Shown: positions 1 through 9,439, counted from the first letter of the stretch. The stretch: DNA of 64,000 nucleotides from an uncultured Collinsella sp. (GCA_900544135.1 UQTU01000002.1:155667-219666); one strand, 5' to 3'. The notes: generated by a model from the letters alone, not told the origin. Numbers and translations are program-made.

Positions 1-1
1 T

Positions 2-442
2 GCCGAGCTGTGCGAAGAACTTGGCATGACTTCGTCTGTTGCAGTCAATATGTTTATGAGACAGATGCTGCGCGAGCGTTCGCTGCCGTTTGTCCCTTCA
101 CTCGGTAAAAGCTCTGCGAGCGGAAGCGTCGCGGCGGGCATTTTGGATACCGCTCAGATTGAGTCCGCTGTCCGTGAGGCGGCTAGCCCGATTCCCGCCA
201 TCAAAAGCGTGATTCTTTTTGGCTCGTATGCTCGTGGCGACGCGCGTGCCGATAGTGACATTGACTTGCGTCTCGAAGTCGATCGCGATCAGGGCTTTGG
301 CCTTTTCGCGTTGTCGGCATTCGGCGAGGCGGTGCGCAAAGAAACTGGGAGGCAGGTTGATCTTGTCTCGAGCGACCATCTTGATGCCGATCTTGCCGCG
401 GTAATCGAGCGCGAAGGAGTGATCCTTTATGATCGCGCGTAA
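2..442 (+). CDS. MntA-like nucleotidyltransferase antitoxin with RelB/DinJ-like N-terminus (5' partial)
   Basis: The frame is open to the window edge, so the true start lies upstream; the first ATG (26) is probably internal. The residues before and around it (AELCEELGMTSSVAVNMFMR, then RERSLPF) match the core of RelB/DinJ ribbon-helix-helix antitoxins. After a short linker comes a minimal nucleotidyltransferase domain with the full GSX10DXD motif (GS at 221, DID ending near 265). In MntA/HepT (type VII) systems this enzyme AMPylates the HEPN toxin and neutralises it. The stop overlaps the downstream HepT start by 14 nt, so the pair is one operon. The fusion with a DNA-binding antitoxin fold is unusual and suggests the antitoxin also represses its promoter. 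Confidence 0.8.
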   Translation, partial: AELCEELGMTSSVAVNMFMRQMLRERSLPFVPSLGKSSASGSVAAGILDTAQIESAVREAASPIPAIKSVILFGSYARGDARADSDIDLRLEVDRDQGFGLFALSAFGEAVRKETGRQVDLVSSDHLDADLAAVIEREGVILYDRA

Positions 443-800
443 GTCAGACGGCCTCCGCGCCCAAGAGGTCTTGGACGCCATCTCTGAAACGAACGAGCGC
501 ATCAAGGCTTTTGATATCACCGAGGACCAGTTTCTGCATGCGAATGACGTGCGGACGAGGGCGTTGGCGGACTCCCTTTTGATGTGCGCGCTTAGGGTGA
601 CGGAAGAAGCGGGCAAGTTGTCGGAACGCTCGCAGCGGCTTCATCCCGAAATTGAGTGGCGTGGAATTATCGGCATGAGAAATTACCTCGCGCATGATTA
701 CGGCAATGTCGACCGATCGGTTGTTTGGGATGCGGTGACGATGGAATTCCCAGCGCTGGAACGAGCGTGTAGGCAAATTGTTTCCGAATCTGAACGCTAG
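429..800 (+). CDS. HepT-like HEPN-domain RNase toxin (DUF86)
   Basis: This 123-residue, all-alpha protein carries the HEPN RNase motif RX4HXY as R84-NYLA-H89-D-Y91, the catalytic signature of HepT toxins. Length and motif position fit the family. The start ATG lies inside the 3' end of the nucleotidyltransferase gene (14-nt overlap), so translation is coupled. In characterised systems the toxin cleaves tRNA or mRNA and is silenced when the partner adds AMP groups to the Tyr of this motif; that mechanism is family knowledge, not shown here. Confidence 0.85.
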   Translation: MIARKSDGLRAQEVLDAISETNERIKAFDITEDQFLHANDVRTRALADSLLMCALRVTEEAGKLSERSQRLHPEIEWRGIIGMRNYLAHDYGNVDRSVVWDAVTMEFPALERACRQIVSESER

Positions 801-853
801 CCATTCGTTCGTGACCGCCTGCTCGCGCACGTTTTTTGAGCGCTTGATACGCT

Positions 854-870
854 TTAACCCTGCGGAAACA
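854..870 (+). promoter_or_regulatory. Putative GlnR-type box upstream of glnA
   Basis: The sequence TTAAC-N6-GAAAC lies 66 nt before the glnA start. It resembles the actinobacterial GlnR half-site pair GTNAC-N6-GAAAC with one mismatch. The same block, [GT]TAA[CT]NNTGCGGAAACA, recurs at a similar distance upstream of the second glutamine synthetase gene (56298-56314). A GlnR-like regulator is encoded directly downstream of glnA. Confidence 0.5.
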
Positions 871-934
871 TTTTTCTGCGATAGTATCTGCGGTATAGAC
901 CAGTCGAAACCCGCCCGAAAGAAAGGGGAGCGAC

Positions 935-2272
935 ATGAACCAGCAGAACATCGATTACGTACTCCGCTCCGTAGAGCAGCGTGACATCCGCTTTGTGCGT
1001 CTGTGGTTTGTCGACATTCTCGGCCGCCTCAAAAACTTTGCCATTAGCCCCGAGGACCTCGAGGTCGCATTTGAGGAGGGCATTGGCTTTGACGGCTCGG
1101 CCATCGAGGGCTTTGCCACGCCCGAGGAAGCCGACATGCTGGCGTTCCCTGATGCCTCGACCTTCCAGATTTTGCCGTGGCGTCCGAGCCACAACGGCGT
1201 CGCCCGTGTGTTCTGCGACGTGTGCACTCCCGATCGCGAGCCCTTCGCCGGCGACCCGCGCGCTGCGCTGCGCCGCATGTTCCATAAGGCCGAGAAGGCC
1301 GGCTACCTGCTCAACGTTGGTGCCGAGCTGGAGTACTACTATTTCCCCGACGAGCGCATGCCCGAGCCGCTCGACAACGTGGGCTACTTCGATCTTTCGG
1401 TGAGCGACGCCGCGCGCGACCTGCGCCGCAACACGGTCCTTACGCTCGAGAAGATGTCCGTGCCCGTGGAGTACACCTTCCACGCCGCCGGTCGCTCGCA
1501 GCACGGCATGAGCCTGCGCCACGCCGAGGCCCTGAGCATGTCCGACGCCATTACCACGGCCAAGCTCATCATTAAACAGCAGGCCTACGAGAGCGGTTGC
1601 CACGCCTCCTTTATGCCCAAGCCGCTGGCGGGCGAGGACGGCAGCGCCATGTTTTTGCATCAGTCGCTGTTCGACCACGACGGCAACAACGTCTTTTGGG
1701 GCGAGGCCGACGAGAGGTACCATCTCTCCGACGTCGCCAAGCACTACATGGCCGGTATCTTGGCGCACGCGCGCGAGATCAGCGCCATCACCAACCCCAC
1801 CGTCAACTCGTACAAGCGCATCACCACGGGCGGCGACTCCGTGCCGCAGTACGCCACGTGGGGCCTGCGCAACCGCGCAAGCATGGTTCGCATCCCGGTC
1901 TACAAGCCCGGCAAGCAGCTGTCCACGCGCATCGAGCTTCGTAGCCCCGATCCCATGGCCAATCCGTATCTGGTCAACGCCGTCACGCTGGCGGCTGGTC
2001 TCGACGGCATCGAGCGCAAGCTGGAGCTCCCGCTCGAGGCCACGGCCGAGACGCTCAAGCTCAACGACCGCCAGATGCTCGAGGCCGGTTATACGCCGCT
2101 GCCGCGCTCGCTTAAAGAGGCACTCGACGTCTTTGAGGACTCGCAGTTTATGAAGGATGCCCTCGGCGAGCACATCCATAGCTTCTTCCTCAAAAAGAAG
2201 CGCGACGAGTGGCATAAGTTTGAGTCCACGATCACCGAATGGGAGATCAAGCACTACCTGGCGAACTCCTAA
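935..2272 (+). CDS. glnA: Type I glutamine synthetase (GSI-alpha-like)
   Basis: The 445-residue enzyme makes glutamine from glutamate, ammonia and ATP. Visible signatures are GFDGSAIEGF near residues 50-60, KPLAGEDGSAMFLHQSL in the ATP-binding loop, and NRASMVRIP with the ELRSPDPMANPYL substrate segment. Length and the C-terminal region fit the GSI-alpha subtype, which lacks the adenylylation-site NLYDLP of GSI-beta, so control is probably transcriptional or by feedback. A strong ribosome site (AAAGGGGAG) precedes the ATG. The GlnR-like regulator follows 50 nt after the stop, and a GlnR-like box lies upstream. A second, type III glutamine synthetase is at 56393. Confidence 0.95.
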   Translation: MNQQNIDYVLRSVEQRDIRFVRLWFVDILGRLKNFAISPEDLEVAFEEGIGFDGSAIEGFATPEEADMLAFPDASTFQILPWRPSHNGVARVFCDVCTPDREPFAGDPRAALRRMFHKAEKAGYLLNVGAELEYYYFPDERMPEPLDNVGYFDLSVSDAARDLRRNTVLTLEKMSVPVEYTFHAAGRSQHGMSLRHAEALSMSDAITTAKLIIKQQAYESGCHASFMPKPLAGEDGSAMFLHQSLFDHDGNNVFWGEADERYHLSDVAKHYMAGILAHAREISAITNPTVNSYKRITTGGDSVPQYATWGLRNRASMVRIPVYKPGKQLSTRIELRSPDPMANPYLVNAVTLAAGLDGIERKLELPLEATAETLKLNDRQMLEAGYTPLPRSLKEALDVFEDSQFMKDALGEHIHSFFLKKKRDEWHKFESTITEWEIKHYLANS

Positions 2273-2322
2273 TCGCGCTGGCTTGTCCCAGTACGATTGA
2301 GCTCATTTCTTTGGAGGCCGAT

Positions 2323-2985
2323 ATGTCCGAAAAGAGTGCCCTGTTCATGGCGCGCACGACGCGCTTCCACGAGTTTGCCCGCAGCTTGACGACCACCATG
2401 GGTGTCGAGGTGAGTCTGGCCACCCCCGATTCGCCAACTGCGGCGCACGACTTTGACCTGCTGATCCTCGATTCCGATGGCATCCGCAGCGACCGCATCG
2501 ATCAGATTGCCAAGTGGCTCGACGATCGCGGCGGCGTTCCCATGCTGGTGATCGTCGACGACGAGGCGCTCGGCACCCTGCGCCTGCCGAATCATGCGCA
2601 TGCCGACTTTGTATGTCCCACGGCGACGCCCAACGAGCTCAAGGCTCGTGCGCAGCGTCTGATGGGCGAGGAGGAGCCCGTCGCCTCCGATGATGTGCTC
2701 AACATCGATAACCTTGAGATCAACCTGGCCACCTATCAGGTGACACTCGATAGCGAGCCCATTGACCTGACGCTGATGGAGTACTCGCTGCTGAGTTTTT
2801 TGGCGACGCATCCCAACCGCGCCTACAGCCGCGAGGTACTGCTGCACCGCGTGTGGGGCTTTGAGTACTGCGGCGGCACACGCACCGTCGACGTGCACAT
2901 CCGACGCATCCGCTCCAAGGTGGGCCCGCAGATCGCGGCGCACATCACCACCGTCCGCGGCGTGGGTTATCTGTTTAAGGACTAG
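2323..2985 (+). CDS. GlnR-like OmpR/PhoB-family transcriptional regulator
   Basis: This 220-residue protein has a degenerate receiver-like N-terminus and a C-terminal winged helix (about residues 125-220). The segment GGTRTVDVHIRRIRSKVGP and the ending RGVGYLFKD are nearly the same as in actinobacterial GlnR, an atypical response regulator of nitrogen genes that works without a partner kinase. The start at 2323 is chosen for the TTTGGAGG ribosome site; an in-frame ATG at 2239 would lie inside glnA. Its position just behind glnA supports a nitrogen role. No histidine kinase gene is nearby, which fits an orphan regulator. Orthology to GlnR is inferred. Confidence 0.75.
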   Translation: MSEKSALFMARTTRFHEFARSLTTTMGVEVSLATPDSPTAAHDFDLLILDSDGIRSDRIDQIAKWLDDRGGVPMLVIVDDEALGTLRLPNHAHADFVCPTATPNELKARAQRLMGEEEPVASDDVLNIDNLEINLATYQVTLDSEPIDLTLMEYSLLSFLATHPNRAYSREVLLHRVWGFEYCGGTRTVDVHIRRIRSKVGPQIAAHITTVRGVGYLFKD

Positions 2986-2989
2986 ATTT

Positions 2990-3022
2990 CCGCCACAAAG
3001 GGAACAGGCGCCTTTGTGGTGG
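2990..3022. repeat. Palindromic repeat family B, copy 1
   Basis: A 33-bp palindrome with arms CCGCCACAAAGG and CCTTTGTGGTGG, followed by TTTT. It begins 5 nt after the regulator stop and could end its transcript. Four more copies of exactly 33 bp lie at 13492, 15064, 16026 and 26355. Confidence 0.85.
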
Positions 3023-3193
3023 TTTTGCCACAGGTGAGGGGCCCTTTCGGGTCTGCAGCAGAACTTAAGCCTTCCTAAAAGATTGCGTTCTCATACACTT
3101 GCACCCGCATATTGGGGTACAACTCAACGTGAACAATGATGGCCCGCCACATGTTTGGCGGGCCTTTGGTTATTTGACGAAAGGATCGCAGCT

Positions 3194-4654
3194 ATGAGCG
3201 AGAACGATTCCCAGCGTCCCCAGGATGCGGGCAACGCCGGCGAGACCCAACAGCAGCCGCGTGTGCAGGTAGAGTCGACGCCTGCCGACAGCAACATTCC
3301 CTACGTGCAGGCCTACGACACGCAGACCGGAAAGCCGCTGGGCAGCCAGCAGGTTGTAAACAAGCACACAGTGGTCAAGACTAAGACCAAAAAGCTGCCG
3401 ATCTTTATTACGGCACTCGCCGGCTGTGCCTGCGGCGCCCTGCTGGTCATTGCGCTCATTATGAGTGGCACGCTCAACATTGGCGGCGGAAAGAATGCCG
3501 TGACGGCGGGTGCTTCGGGTTCATCGACGCAAAAGATTACGATTGATTCCGAGGACACCACGCTGGCCGAGGCCGTTTCTGCCAAGGCGTTGCCCTCCGT
3601 GGTTTCCATTACCGCCACTTCGAGCGGCAGCCAGAATGGCTCGCTTTCGCAGTCTGCCGACGAGTCGGACAGCTCGGGCAGCGTCGGCTCGGGCGTGGTG
3701 CTCGATACCGAGGGCCACATCCTCACTAACAACCACGTGGTCGATGGCTATGACCAGTACGTGGTGACCATGGATGACGGCACCACCTACGAGGCCGAGT
3801 TCGTGGGCAACGACGCTTCGAGCGACCTGGCCGTCATCAAGCTCAAGGACGCAGACGCCTCCAAGCTCACGCCGATTGAGATCGGTGATTCCTCCAAGCT
3901 CAACGTGGGCGAGTGGGTCATGGCGATTGGCTCGCCGTTCGGCAACGAGCAGTCTGTCTCCACGGGTATCGTCTCGGCGCTCTATCGCTCCACGGCCATG
4001 AGCTCTGCCAACGGTAACACCATCTATGCCAACATGATCCAGACCGATGCCGCCATCAACCCGGGCAACTCCGGCGGCGCGCTCGTTAACGATAACGGCG
4101 AGCTTGTGGGTATCAACTCGCTCATCGAGAGCTACTCGGGCTCCAGCTCGGGCGTGGGCTTTGCCATTCCGGTCAACTATGCCAAGAACATTGCCGACCA
4201 GATTATCGACGGCAAGACGCCGGTGCATCCGTACATGGGCGCTACGCTTTCGAGCGTCAACGCGCTCAACGCCCGCACCAACAAGCTGAGCACCGATAGC
4301 GGCGCGTATGTGGCGAGCGTCGTTGAGGATGGTCCTGCTGCCAAGGCCGGCATTCAGGAGGGCGATGTCATCACCAAGCTGGGCGACGACGAGATCACGA
4401 GCGCCGATGGCCTGATCATCGCACTGCGCAGCCACGAGGTGGGCGAGAAGGTCGAGATCACGCTCATGCGCGGCAAGGAAGAGAAGAAGGTCACTGTCGA
4501 GCTGGGCTCCGACGAGGAGCTGCAGAACCAGCAGCAGGACGACAGCGCGACCGATACCGGCAACGGCGGTATTACCGACGAGCAGCTGCGCCAGTACCTG
4601 GAGGAGCTGCTCGGCCAGCAAGGCCAGGGGCAAGGCCACGGCCAGGGCTACTAA
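3194..4654 (+). CDS. HtrA/DegP-like membrane-anchored serine protease with PDZ domain
   Basis: The 486-residue protein has a polar N-terminal tail, one membrane segment (about residues 68-92), an extracytoplasmic trypsin-like domain and a PDZ domain (about 350-450). The catalytic triad is visible as H181 (TNNHVVDG), D211 (SSDLAVIKL) and S293 (GNSGGAL). The C-terminus is rich in Gln and Gly. Such proteases degrade or refold damaged proteins outside the membrane. The start at 3194 follows a GAAAGGA ribosome site; the ATG at 3155 lacks one. A clear terminator follows at 4684, so the gene appears monocistronic. Confidence 0.92.
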   Translation: MSENDSQRPQDAGNAGETQQQPRVQVESTPADSNIPYVQAYDTQTGKPLGSQQVVNKHTVVKTKTKKLPIFITALAGCACGALLVIALIMSGTLNIGGGKNAVTAGASGSSTQKITIDSEDTTLAEAVSAKALPSVVSITATSSGSQNGSLSQSADESDSSGSVGSGVVLDTEGHILTNNHVVDGYDQYVVTMDDGTTYEAEFVGNDASSDLAVIKLKDADASKLTPIEIGDSSKLNVGEWVMAIGSPFGNEQSVSTGIVSALYRSTAMSSANGNTIYANMIQTDAAINPGNSGGALVNDNGELVGINSLIESYSGSSSGVGFAIPVNYAKNIADQIIDGKTPVHPYMGATLSSVNALNARTNKLSTDSGAYVASVVEDGPAAKAGIQEGDVITKLGDDEITSADGLIIALRSHEVGEKVEITLMRGKEEKKVTVELGSDEELQNQQQDDSATDTGNGGITDEQLRQYLEELLGQQGQGQGHGQGY

Positions 4655-4683
4655 CGAGCCGTTTCGCACATATCGAGGCCAGG

Positions 4684-4718
4684 GGGCTGTCCCATCAACG
4701 TGGGACAGCCCTTTTTTT
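4684..4718 (+). terminator. Rho-independent terminator after the HtrA gene
   Basis: A perfect 11-bp stem GGGCTGTCCCA/TGGGACAGCCC with a 6-nt loop is followed by a run of seven T. Confidence 0.9.
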
Positions 4719-4901
4719 CTTATTGATCCGTTGGGGACGGAGGAAAACGGATCATTTAGAGCTGATAAGAGCATGGTTTAATCGCGCGACCCACCCCAGT
4801 CTGGCGGCTGCCGATTCGGTGCGGTTTGAGACCGCTATTCGGCCCCGTTGCGACCGGTGGTACTCTAGTGTCCGTTTGAAATCGAGCGAAGGAGTACCGC
4901 T

Positions 4902-7130
4902 ATGGAGCAATCGAGCCTGTTTGGTGACGGTGTGGATATCGATACCGAAGCGCCCGCGAGCGCGGATGCCGCCGCACTGACCGATGCTCGTGCCCAGGCG
5001 GCAGCGCGCGCGGCCGAGCTGCGCCACGAGCTCGATTACCACGCCTACCGTTACTACATGCTTGATGCGCCCGAGATCACGGACGCCGCCTTTGACAAAA
5101 TGCTCGTTGAGCTGCAGGAGATCGAGGCGGCCTATCCTGACCTGGTGACGCCCGACAGCTATACCCAGCGCGTGGGCGGCTACGTGAGCGAGCAGTTTAC
5201 GCCGGTCACGCATATGGCGCGCATGTATTCCATGGACGATGCCATGGACCTGGACGAGCTCGACGCGTGGCTCCAGCGCACTGAGGATGCGCTCGGTGCC
5301 GGCAGCGTCACCTATACCTGCGAGCTCAAGATCGACGGTCTGGGCGTGGCGCTTACTTACCAAAACGGCACCTTCGTACGTGCGGCCACACGTGGCGATG
5401 GCGCCACGGGCGAGGACGTGTCGCTCAACGTCCGTACCATCAAGGATGTGCCCATGCATCTGTCCGAAGCGGCGCTTGCCCACATGGGCGCCGACCGCGA
5501 GCGTACCATCGAGGTGCGTGGTGAGGTCTACATGCCTAAGGGCAGCTTTGTTCGCCTGAATGAAGAGGCCGATGCCGAGGGCCGCGACCCCTTCGCTAAC
5601 CCGCGCAACGCTGCCGCCGGCAGCCTGCGTCAGAAGGATCCCAAGGTCACGGCGCGACGCGACCTGGCCACCTTTATCTACGCCATTGCCGATACCAATC
5701 CGCTGCACGTCCACAGCCAGCGTGAGTTCCTCGATTGGCTGCGCAGCGCCGGTTTTAGCGTCAACCCCAACGTGGCCCGCTGCGCCACGCCGGCCGAGGT
5801 CCATGAGTTCTGTGCCCAGGCCCTCGAGCATCGCGGCGACTTGGACTACGACATCGACGGCGTGGTCGTAAAGGTCGACAGCTTCCAGCAGCAGCTCGAC
5901 CTGGGCTTTACCGCTCGCGCACCGCGCTGGGCCATCGCCTTTAAGTTCCCGCCCGAGGAAAAGCAGACCGTCCTGCGCGAAATTCGCATCCAGGTGGGCC
6001 GCACCGGTGTGCTCACGCCGGTCGCCGAGTTCGATCCGGTGACGGTCGCCGGCTCCACCATCGCGCGCGCCACGCTGCACAACATCGACGAGATCCGCCG
6101 CAAAAACGTGCGCGAGGGCGACACTATCATCGTGCACAAGGCGGGCGACGTAATCCCCGAGGTCGTGGGCCCGGTGCTCGATAAGCGTCCGGCCGATTCG
6201 GTCGACTGGCACATGCCCGAGGTCTGCCCCGTGTGCGGCAGCCCCGTGGTCCACGAGGATGGCGAGGTCGCCTACCGCTGCGTGTCCATTGACTGCCCGG
6301 CGCAGCTCAAGGAGCGCCTGCTCCACTGGGTGAGCCGCGGCTGCATGGACGTTGATGGCCTGGGCGACGAGATCGTCGACAAGATGATCGCCGCCGGCCT
6401 GATCCACGATGTCGCAGACTTCTACCAGCTCACGGTCGATGACATCGCAGGCCTGGATACGGGGCGCGTGTACGCGAGCACCAATAGCAAAAAGGGCGTT
6501 AAGAAGGGCGATACCATTCCGGTAGGCCTCAAGACGGCCGAGAAAATCATCGTCGAGCTCAACAAGTCCAAAAGCCAGCCGCTCGGTCGCGTGCTGTTTG
6601 CCCTGGGCATCCGCCATGTGGGCAAGAGCGTGGGCGAGGTCATCGCCGAGCGATTCCTGTCGATTGACAAGCTCATCTTGGCGAGCGAAGAGGATATTGC
6701 CGAGTGCGAGGGCATCGGTCCCAAGATTGCGGCGAGCGTCAAACAGTTCCTGGCCGTGCCCGAAAACCTTGCCGTGCTGGAGCGCTTGCGCCAGGCTGGT
6801 CTGTCGCTCGAGGTCGACTTGGGCGCCGCGCACGCGCAAGCCGCGGCCGACGCTGGCGTGGCGGGCGAGCTCGCCGACGCACAGCCGCTTGCGGGTCTGA
6901 CCTTCGTGCTCACCGGCACGCTCGTCAACCGCACTCGCGACGAGGCGGGCGCGGCGCTCAAGGTGCTCGGCGCCAAGGTTTCGGGTAGCGTGTCAAAGAA
7001 GACGAGCTATCTGGTCGCCGGCCCCAAAGCGGGCTCCAAGCTCACCAAGGCCGAGCAGCTGGGTGTGCCCGTGCTGGATGAGGACGCACTCGAGCAGATC
7101 CTGGCGACTGGTCAGGTGCCCCAGGCTTAG
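4902..7130 (+). CDS. ligA: NAD-dependent DNA ligase
   Basis: LigA seals nicks using NAD. The adenylated lysine is K143 in CELKIDGLG (KxDG). Then come the OB fold, a four-Cys zinc finger (CPVCGSPVV...YRCVSIDCPAQ, near residues 444-470), helix-hairpin-helix repeats, and a C-terminal BRCT domain (about 665-742). At 742 residues it is longer than the usual 670 or so: there is an acidic N-terminal extension of about 25 residues and a basic insertion of about 20 residues (ASTNSKKGVKKGDT, near 525) in the helix-hairpin-helix region. The ribosome site GAAGGAG sits well before the ATG at 4902. Confidence 0.95.
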   Translation: MEQSSLFGDGVDIDTEAPASADAAALTDARAQAAARAAELRHELDYHAYRYYMLDAPEITDAAFDKMLVELQEIEAAYPDLVTPDSYTQRVGGYVSEQFTPVTHMARMYSMDDAMDLDELDAWLQRTEDALGAGSVTYTCELKIDGLGVALTYQNGTFVRAATRGDGATGEDVSLNVRTIKDVPMHLSEAALAHMGADRERTIEVRGEVYMPKGSFVRLNEEADAEGRDPFANPRNAAAGSLRQKDPKVTARRDLATFIYAIADTNPLHVHSQREFLDWLRSAGFSVNPNVARCATPAEVHEFCAQALEHRGDLDYDIDGVVVKVDSFQQQLDLGFTARAPRWAIAFKFPPEEKQTVLREIRIQVGRTGVLTPVAEFDPVTVAGSTIARATLHNIDEIRRKNVREGDTIIVHKAGDVIPEVVGPVLDKRPADSVDWHMPEVCPVCGSPVVHEDGEVAYRCVSIDCPAQLKERLLHWVSRGCMDVDGLGDEIVDKMIAAGLIHDVADFYQLTVDDIAGLDTGRVYASTNSKKGVKKGDTIPVGLKTAEKIIVELNKSKSQPLGRVLFALGIRHVGKSVGEVIAERFLSIDKLILASEEDIAECEGIGPKIAASVKQFLAVPENLAVLERLRQAGLSLEVDLGAAHAQAAADAGVAGELADAQPLAGLTFVLTGTLVNRTRDEAGAALKVLGAKVSGSVSKKTSYLVAGPKAGSKLTKAEQLGVPVLDEDALEQILATGQVPQA

Positions 7131-7149
7131 CGCATCGATAACCAAATTG

Positions 7150-7190
7150 AAGATCCGCCCGGAAAGCATGATGCCTTCCGGGCTGATCTT
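7150..7190. terminator. Bidirectional terminator-like hairpin between ligA and the MerR gene
   Basis: Nested arms AAGATC/GATCTT and CCCGGAA/TTCCGGG lie between two convergent genes and reach the stop codon of the MerR gene. Confidence 0.6.
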
Positions 7191-8037
7191 ACTTTGCCGG
7201 GGCAACGGGCACCGTGATCTGCGTCACGTAGGTTGCCGGATCATCGCTGATGATGTCGTCGATCAGGGCGATCTCGCGCGAGGGGCCGGCGGGCGTCAGG
7301 TTGTGTTCGTGCATGTAGCCGAGCAGCTGCTCGTAGCGTGGAGCTGCTTGCCCGTGCGTGCCGCGGAAGCTTATGGTCAGGCAGCGCGCGGCAGGTCGCG
7401 TCTCAACATCACCCAGGTACTCATCGGTGTCATCGAGCAGCAGAAAGACCTCGTCGTAGCCATCAAAGTCACCGGCGGCCAGGCGTTCGGGCGCGATGCC
7501 CACACCCAGATTGCCAAGATAGGCAAAGGTTTCGTGCTGCCCCTGCTGAAGCTGGCGGATATGCCATCCCAGCGAATAGGCGTCGGTGGGATTGACGCGC
7601 TCGTGCAGCGCGGCGCAGCGAAGTTCAGGTTCCTCGATTTCGCTAATGGTGTCGAGATCAGCATTCAAAGCGCCATGAAGCAAGGCAAGCCGCTGGTCAA
7701 TCTTGCGCGACATGCGCTCCAGCTCACGCCGCTTGCGCTCAATTAACTCCTGTTGCTTGGTCAGTTGCCGTTGCATCAAATCCATATCGCGCGTAGTGAC
7801 AAACTCGCGAATTTGCGCCAGCGGCAGGTCGAGAACGCGCAGGTTGCCGATGGTGTTGAGGGTGGAGAGCTGTCGCGATCCGTAGTAGCGGTACCCACTC
7901 GCCGGATCGACATATGCCGGCTCTAACAGCCCCATCTGCTCGTAATGACGCAGTGTGCCCACGCTCAAATTGAGCAGGCGCGCCACCTCGCCAATGCGGA
8001 GCAGGCCCTCGGTGTGTTCGCTTGGCATGTCGGTCAC
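7189..8037 (-). CDS. MerR-family regulator with GyrI-like effector domain
   Basis: This 282-residue protein has a MerR winged helix (residues 12-80, with IGEVARLLNLSVGTLRHYEQ and GYRYY), a coiled-coil dimer helix near 85-120, and a C-terminal domain of the BmrR/GyrI ligand-binding type. The start is a GTG at 8037 behind AAAGGAGCG. It lies 55 nt downstream of the MATE exporter gene on the same strand, and a MerR-type operator sits upstream of that gene. It therefore probably activates its own drug-efflux operon when a ligand binds. Confidence 0.85.
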   Translation of the reverse strand: MTDMPSEHTEGLLRIGEVARLLNLSVGTLRHYEQMGLLEPAYVDPASGYRYYGSRQLSTLNTIGNLRVLDLPLAQIREFVTTRDMDLMQRQLTKQQELIERKRRELERMSRKIDQRLALLHGALNADLDTISEIEEPELRCAALHERVNPTDAYSLGWHIRQLQQGQHETFAYLGNLGVGIAPERLAAGDFDGYDEVFLLLDDTDEYLGDVETRPAARCLTISFRGTHGQAAPRYEQLLGYMHEHNLTPAGPSREIALIDDIISDDPATYVTQITVPVAPAK

Positions 8038-8092
8038 AGGACCGCTCCTTTCGGTAAAAACAGGGGAGAGGCGCTAGGCCTGCGTCGCCCCG

Positions 8093-9439
8093 CTACGCCA
8101 CCAGCTTGTCAAAGGTTCCGCGGCGGTTGAGTACGGTAAATGCAATCACGCAAATGACCGCCGACAGAATCGAGCCGCACGGCGAGGCGATGCCCATGGG
8201 AAACAACGTATCGGAATAGGCGTTCGACAGCAGCCACGCGCCCGGCACGCGAATGAGTGCCACAGCCAGCACGTTGTGCGCAAAGCCGATGTAGCTCTTG
8301 CCATACGCAGCGAAAAAGCCGCTAAAGCAAATGTGGATGCCGGCAAAGATTGCATCGAAAATATAACTGTGCATATAGCCGGTACCGGCCGCGACCACCG
8401 CGGCGTCCTTGGCAAAAAAGCCAATAAACGCCGGCGCCACCAGCCACATCAGCGCTGTAATCAGGCAGCCGTACACCACCGAGATGGTCATGGCATCCTT
8501 GAGCACCTGACGCGCGCGGTCGCCCTTGCCCGCGCCGGCGTTTTGTGCCGTGAGCGCGCTGACGGTGGCACCCATGGAACTCGGCACAATGAACAAAAAG
8601 CTGATCATCTTCTCGACCAGGCCCACGGCGGCGGCGTCGACCAGACCGCGGTGGTTGGCGATGACGGTGATAAACATAAACGCCACCTGGATGCAGCCGT
8701 CCTGCACAGCCACGGGCACGCCGATTTTAAGAATGCTGCCGAGCACCTCGGGCTGGGGGCGCAGGTCGCTGCGCTTAACGTGGATATTCGTGCGACGGCT
8801 TTTGAGCCACATGAGCGCGAGGGCAACGCTGGCCGTCTGTGCGATGACCGTGCCGAGTGCGGCGCCCACGGGGCCGAGCCCCATGTGGCCGATAAACAGA
8901 AAATCGAGCGCGATGTTGATGATGCATGCCACGCCAATTACGTACATGGGCGAGCGCGAATCGCCCAGCCCGCGAAAGATGGCCGAAAGAATGTTGTACG
9001 CGGCGATAAAGGGAATGCCGATAAAGCAGATACGCAGGTAGGCGGCAGTGCCTTCGACGGCTTCGGCGGGAGTGCCAATGAGCGCCACGATCCGCGGGCA
9101 AAGCGCGAGCAGGACAGCGGCCAGTACCACCGAGACACCCATAAAGAGCGTGATGGTATTGCCGATGGCGGTCTCGGCGCGATCGAAGCGGCGCGAGCCC
9201 ACGGCGTGGCCGACGATGACCGTCGTTCCCATGGCCAGACCAACGAGTGTCACGGTAATGATATAGAGCGTCTGTGCGCCGTTGCCCACGGCGGTGATGC
9301 CGGCAGCGCCGCTAAACTGCCCCATCATGTACAGATCGGCCATGCCGTAGAGCATCTGCAAAAAGTACGAGAGCATATAAGGCAGGGCAAAGACCGCGAT
9401 GGTCTTAAGGACATTGCCGCGTGTGAGGTCGTGTTCCAT
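8093..9439 (-). CDS. MATE-family multidrug/Na+ efflux transporter
   Basis: The 448-residue protein has about 12 membrane segments in two similar halves, beginning with the typical MATE opening (GNVLKTIAVFALPYMLSYFLQ, then YGMADLYMMGQFSG). MATE transporters export drugs and cationic compounds in exchange for Na+ or H+. It is the first gene of an operon with the MerR regulator and has a MerR-type promoter upstream. The ribosome site is weak. Confidence 0.92.
   Translation of the reverse strand: MEHDLTRGNVLKTIAVFALPYMLSYFLQMLYGMADLYMMGQFSGAAGITAVGNGAQTLYIITVTLVGLAMGTTVIVGHAVGSRRFDRAETAIGNTITLFMGVSVVLAAVLLALCPRIVALIGTPAEAVEGTAAYLRICFIGIPFIAAYNILSAIFRGLGDSRSPMYVIGVACIINIALDFLFIGHMGLGPVGAALGTVIAQTASVALALMWLKSRRTNIHVKRSDLRPQPEVLGSILKIGVPVAVQDGCIQVAFMFITVIANHRGLVDAAAVGLVEKMISFLFIVPSSMGATVSALTAQNAGAGKGDRARQVLKDAMTISVVYGCLITALMWLVAPAFIGFFAKDAAVVAAGTGYMHSYIFDAIFAGIHICFSGFFAAYGKSYIGFAHNVLAVALIRVPGAWLLSNAYSDTLFPMGIASPCGSILSAVICVIAFTVLNRRGTFDKLVA

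Noticed and set aside
854..2254. Long minus-strand open frame opposite glnA, and similar long frames opposite metH, ligA, glnN and other genes
   Set aside because: They are antisense shadows of high-GC genes, with low-complexity His/Gly/Arg/Leu-rich translations and no ribosome sites.
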